A stretch of 7,161 nucleotides of DNA from an uncultured Bacteroidales bacterium (GTDB lineage Bacteria > Bacteroidota > Bacteroidia > Bacteroidales > UBA932), in assembly GCA_937898205.1 (NCBI GenBank), contig CALEJC010000060.1, forward strand, positions 1-7,161, given 5' to 3'. Below, piece by piece: positions 5,101 to 7,161 of the stretch. The notes beneath the pieces are model-generated. The model ran no database searches, was not told the DNA's origin, and saw nothing but the letters and a program-made list of their open reading frames with translations. The translations under genes and the position numbers were made by a program. How positions within the stretch are numbered: position 1 is the first letter of the stretch; every line of letters starts with the position of its first letter.

Positions 5101-7161
5101 TTATTTCCTTCTGAAGTAGCGCACGGCAGCATCAAAGATTGGCTGCTCAAGCTCCTCATTGATATTCTTAAAGAGGTTATCCTCATAACGCTCGGTATGT
5201 CCCATCTTACCAAGGATCTGTCCTGTCGGACTCACAATGCCCTCAATCGCATAGAATGAGCCGTTTGGATTGTATGGAGACTCACTGGTAACTTCCTCTG
5301 TAAACGGATTGACATACTGGAATGCCACCTGGCCGTTGTCAAAGAGCTGCTTTGCAAGAGTCTCATTTACTACAAACTTGCCTTCTCCATGACTGACAGC
5401 AATCGTGTGCAGATCTCCGACGTTCATACCGCTGAGCCAAGGCGAACGCACTGTGCCCAGGCGAGTAGTGACCATCTGAGAGATGTGACGATTGATATCG
5501 TTGCGGAAGAGAGTCGGAGACTCCTTGGTAACCATGCCAAGACGGCCATAAGGAAGCAGACCACTCTTTACAAGGGCCTGGAATCCATTACAGATGCCAA
5601 GGATGAGACCGCCACGATCGAGAAGCGCATGGACTTCCTCTGCTATATCTTTATTGTTAAGGACATTGGCGATGAATTTACCGCTTCCGTCAGGCTCATC
5701 TCCGGCAGAGAAGCCACCTGCAAGCGCCAGGATCTGACACTCGGAGATGTTTTTCTTCATCTGTGCGATCGAGTCGTTGACATCACTTGCAGTAAGGTTG
5801 CGGAACACGCCAAATCTCACTTCTGCACCGGCCTTTCTAAATGCCTTGGCAGTATCGTAGTCACAGTTGGTGCCAGGGAATACAGGGATAAATACAAGAG
5901 GTGTCTCTACAGGACCACCGGCATACTTCAATGACTTGTCATAGCTCTCATCACAAGACGCGGTAATCAACTTAGAGAAAGCCGGTCTGCAGCTGTCAGG
6001 GTATACCTTGTTGTATCTTGCCTTATTGGCATCAAGCAATCTGTCAACAGAGAGTTTCTCTCCATTGATATGGAGCATACCGTCCTCACCATTGGTTACC
6101 TTGCCGAGAAGGATTGCAGAAGGATGATTGAGCTCTTCCTGAGTCTCCACCAAGATAGAACCATAGTTATAGTTGAAGAGATCCTCCTCGCTGACATTGA
6201 TATCCACACCAAAAAGGTTACCAAATGCCATCTTTGACACAGCCTCTGCCACTCCGCCAAAACCAAGAGCATAGGCAGAAACTATATTACCTGACTTAAT
6301 CTCGCTGTTTACATAGCTCCAGTTGTCCTTGAGCTGCTCCACATCAGGCATGTGATTAGCCTTAGCTGTGTGCTTGATGAGATAGAGTCTGTTATCTTCC
6401 CACTTGAGTTCAGGAGAGATTACTGTGCGTGCATCTACTGTAGTCACACCAAATGCAATCAAGGTCGGAGGGACATTGATGTTTTCAAATGTGCCACTCA
6501 TAGAGTCCTTACCGCCGATTGAAGGAAGTCCAAATGAGGTCTGCATCTTGAGTGCTCCCAAGAGGGCAGAAAGAGGTTTACCCCAAGAATGAGGATCTGA
6601 GGTCATCCTCTCAAAGTACTCCTGATATGAAAATCTCATACCCGAATAATCACCACCGGCTGCAACGACCTTGGCACAAGCCTCAACCACCGCATAGGCC
6701 GCACCATGATATGGACTCCAGGTGCTGATATATGGATTGTAGCCAAATGCCATCATGCTGGCAGTGTTGGTGAAGCCGTCCACAGGGAGCTTCTGTACAG
6801 ATACCTGAGTCTCAGTGGTCTGCAGAGCACCGCCATAAGGCATGAGCACTGTTGAGCGTCCTATGGTCGAGTCAAACATCTCTATCAAGCCCTTCTGCGA
6901 AGCCACATTGGCGCTGCCAAGCACATCGCAGAACTTCTCTTCAAGTGTCTGGCCATCAGGCTGCTGTGCAAATGGAGTCTGCTCGCTGACTGCCTCTACG
7001 GCAGCCTTTGCATAATGCTTGGCGCCGGCACTGTCTATGAATTCGCGGCTGAGGTCGGCTATGGTCTCTCCCTTGTAGAACATCCTCATCCTGCCTCTGT
7101 CGGTAACGTCTGCAACGTAAGTCACTTCGACGTTCTCGCTGATGCAGTATTTCTCAAATTC
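5101..7161 (-). CDS. purL: PurL: large single-chain FGAM synthase, C-terminal 686 residues (5' end beyond window)
   Basis: Phosphoribosylformylglycinamidine synthase (EC 6.3.5.3): FGAR + glutamine + ATP to FGAM, step 4. The frame is open at base 7161, so only 686 residues of an expected 1200-1300 are present. Visible residue 1 is the Glu at 7161-7159. Residues 1 to about 410 are the end of the first AIRS-like synthetase lobe and the second lobe, with VADVTDRGRM (16-25), LMPYGGALQTTETQ (106-119), GYNPYISTWSPYHGAAYAV (140-158) and SIGGKDSMSGTF (214-225). About 421-686 is the class-I glutaminase: FPGTNCDYD (428-436), LAGGFSAGDE (479-488), nucleophile Cys524 in GICNGFQ, SHGEGKF, and His655/Glu657 in MGHTER completing the triad. 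Fused synthetase and glutaminase mark the large type, which needs no separate PurQ or PurS. The GTG at 7125 is internal, since family-like sequence continues upstream of it. It ends in TAA, 22 bases before purC. Confidence 0.97.
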   Translation of the reverse strand, partial: EFEKYCISENVEVTYVADVTDRGRMRMFYKGETIADLSREFIDSAGAKHYAKAAVEAVSEQTPFAQQPDGQTLEEKFCDVLGSANVASQKGLIEMFDSTIGRSTVLMPYGGALQTTETQVSVQKLPVDGFTNTASMMAFGYNPYISTWSPYHGAAYAVVEACAKVVAAGGDYSGMRFSYQEYFERMTSDPHSWGKPLSALLGALKMQTSFGLPSIGGKDSMSGTFENINVPPTLIAFGVTTVDARTVISPELKWEDNRLYLIKHTAKANHMPDVEQLKDNWSYVNSEIKSGNIVSAYALGFGGVAEAVSKMAFGNLFGVDINVSEEDLFNYNYGSILVETQEELNHPSAILLGKVTNGEDGMLHINGEKLSVDRLLDANKARYNKVYPDSCRPAFSKLITASCDESYDKSLKYAGGPVETPLVFIPVFPGTNCDYDTAKAFRKAGAEVRFGVFRNLTASDVNDSIAQMKKNISECQILALAGGFSAGDEPDGSGKFIANVLNNKDIAEEVHALLDRGGLILGICNGFQALVKSGLLPYGRLGMVTKESPTLFRNDINRHISQMVTTRLGTVRSPWLSGMNVGDLHTIAVSHGEGKFVVNETLAKQLFDNGQVAFQYVNPFTEEVTSESPYNPNGSFYAIEGIVSPTGQILGKMGHTERYEDNLFKNINEELEQPIFDAAVRYFRRK

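Noticed and set aside
5389..5934. Plus-strand open frame of 181 codons opposite the PurL glutaminase
   Set aside because: It is antisense to conserved catalytic sequence of PurL and shows no recognisable family.
7123..7125. GTG as the start of purL
   Set aside because: Twelve further in-frame codons upstream read as continuing PurL sequence to the window edge, and a start here would remove about half of the enzyme.
1..7161. CRISPR arrays, tRNA/rRNA genes, insertion sequences, purine riboswitch
   Set aside because: I saw no spaced repeats, RNA-gene signatures, transposase sequence or terminal inverted repeats. Nearly all the window is pur coding sequence, and any operon leader lies upstream, beyond the right edge.

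Overview
The window is the middle-to-distal part of a de novo purine (IMP) biosynthesis operon. All five genes lie on the minus strand, so transcription runs from the right edge to the left: purL (5' end missing) - purC - purM - purH - purD::folD (3' end missing). Essentially the whole window is coding. The spacers are 22, 13, 22 and 87 bases, with no terminator and no promoter that I can recognise, which fits one polycistronic transcript entering from beyond the right edge. Every sizeable plus-strand reading frame is an antisense shadow of these genes.

The striking feature is at the left end. The purD reading frame does not stop after the PurD domain (about residues 1-414) but runs, with no stop codon and almost no linker, into FolD (methylenetetrahydrofolate dehydrogenase/methenyl-THF cyclohydrolase). 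It is still open at base 1, with 140 FolD residues visible, including the conserved catalytic Tyr, Lys, Gln and Asp. No in-frame start codon near the junction would let FolD be made alone. PurD makes glycinamide ribonucleotide (GAR) and FolD makes 10-formyl-THF. These are the two co-substrates of the next enzyme, GAR transformylase (PurN), and 10-formyl-THF is also used by the PurH encoded just upstream. I do not recall a described PurD-FolD fusion, but could not search.

How the genes cooperate: PurD makes GAR (step 2), PurL makes FGAM (step 4), PurM makes AIR (step 5), PurC makes SAICAR (step 8), and PurH carries out steps 9-10 (AICAR to FAICAR to IMP). FolD supplies the one-carbon donor. 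PurF, PurN/PurT, PurE/PurK and PurB are not encoded here.

Organism: the AT-rich spacers without Shine-Dalgarno sequences before purC, purM, purH and purD, together with a large single-chain PurL, suggest Bacteroidota, perhaps Bacteroidales, in a genome of moderate GC. The PurM, PurH and short PurC sequences look to me more like the common bacterial (Gram-positive-like) versions than those I remember from Bacteroides, so placement below phylum is uncertain.
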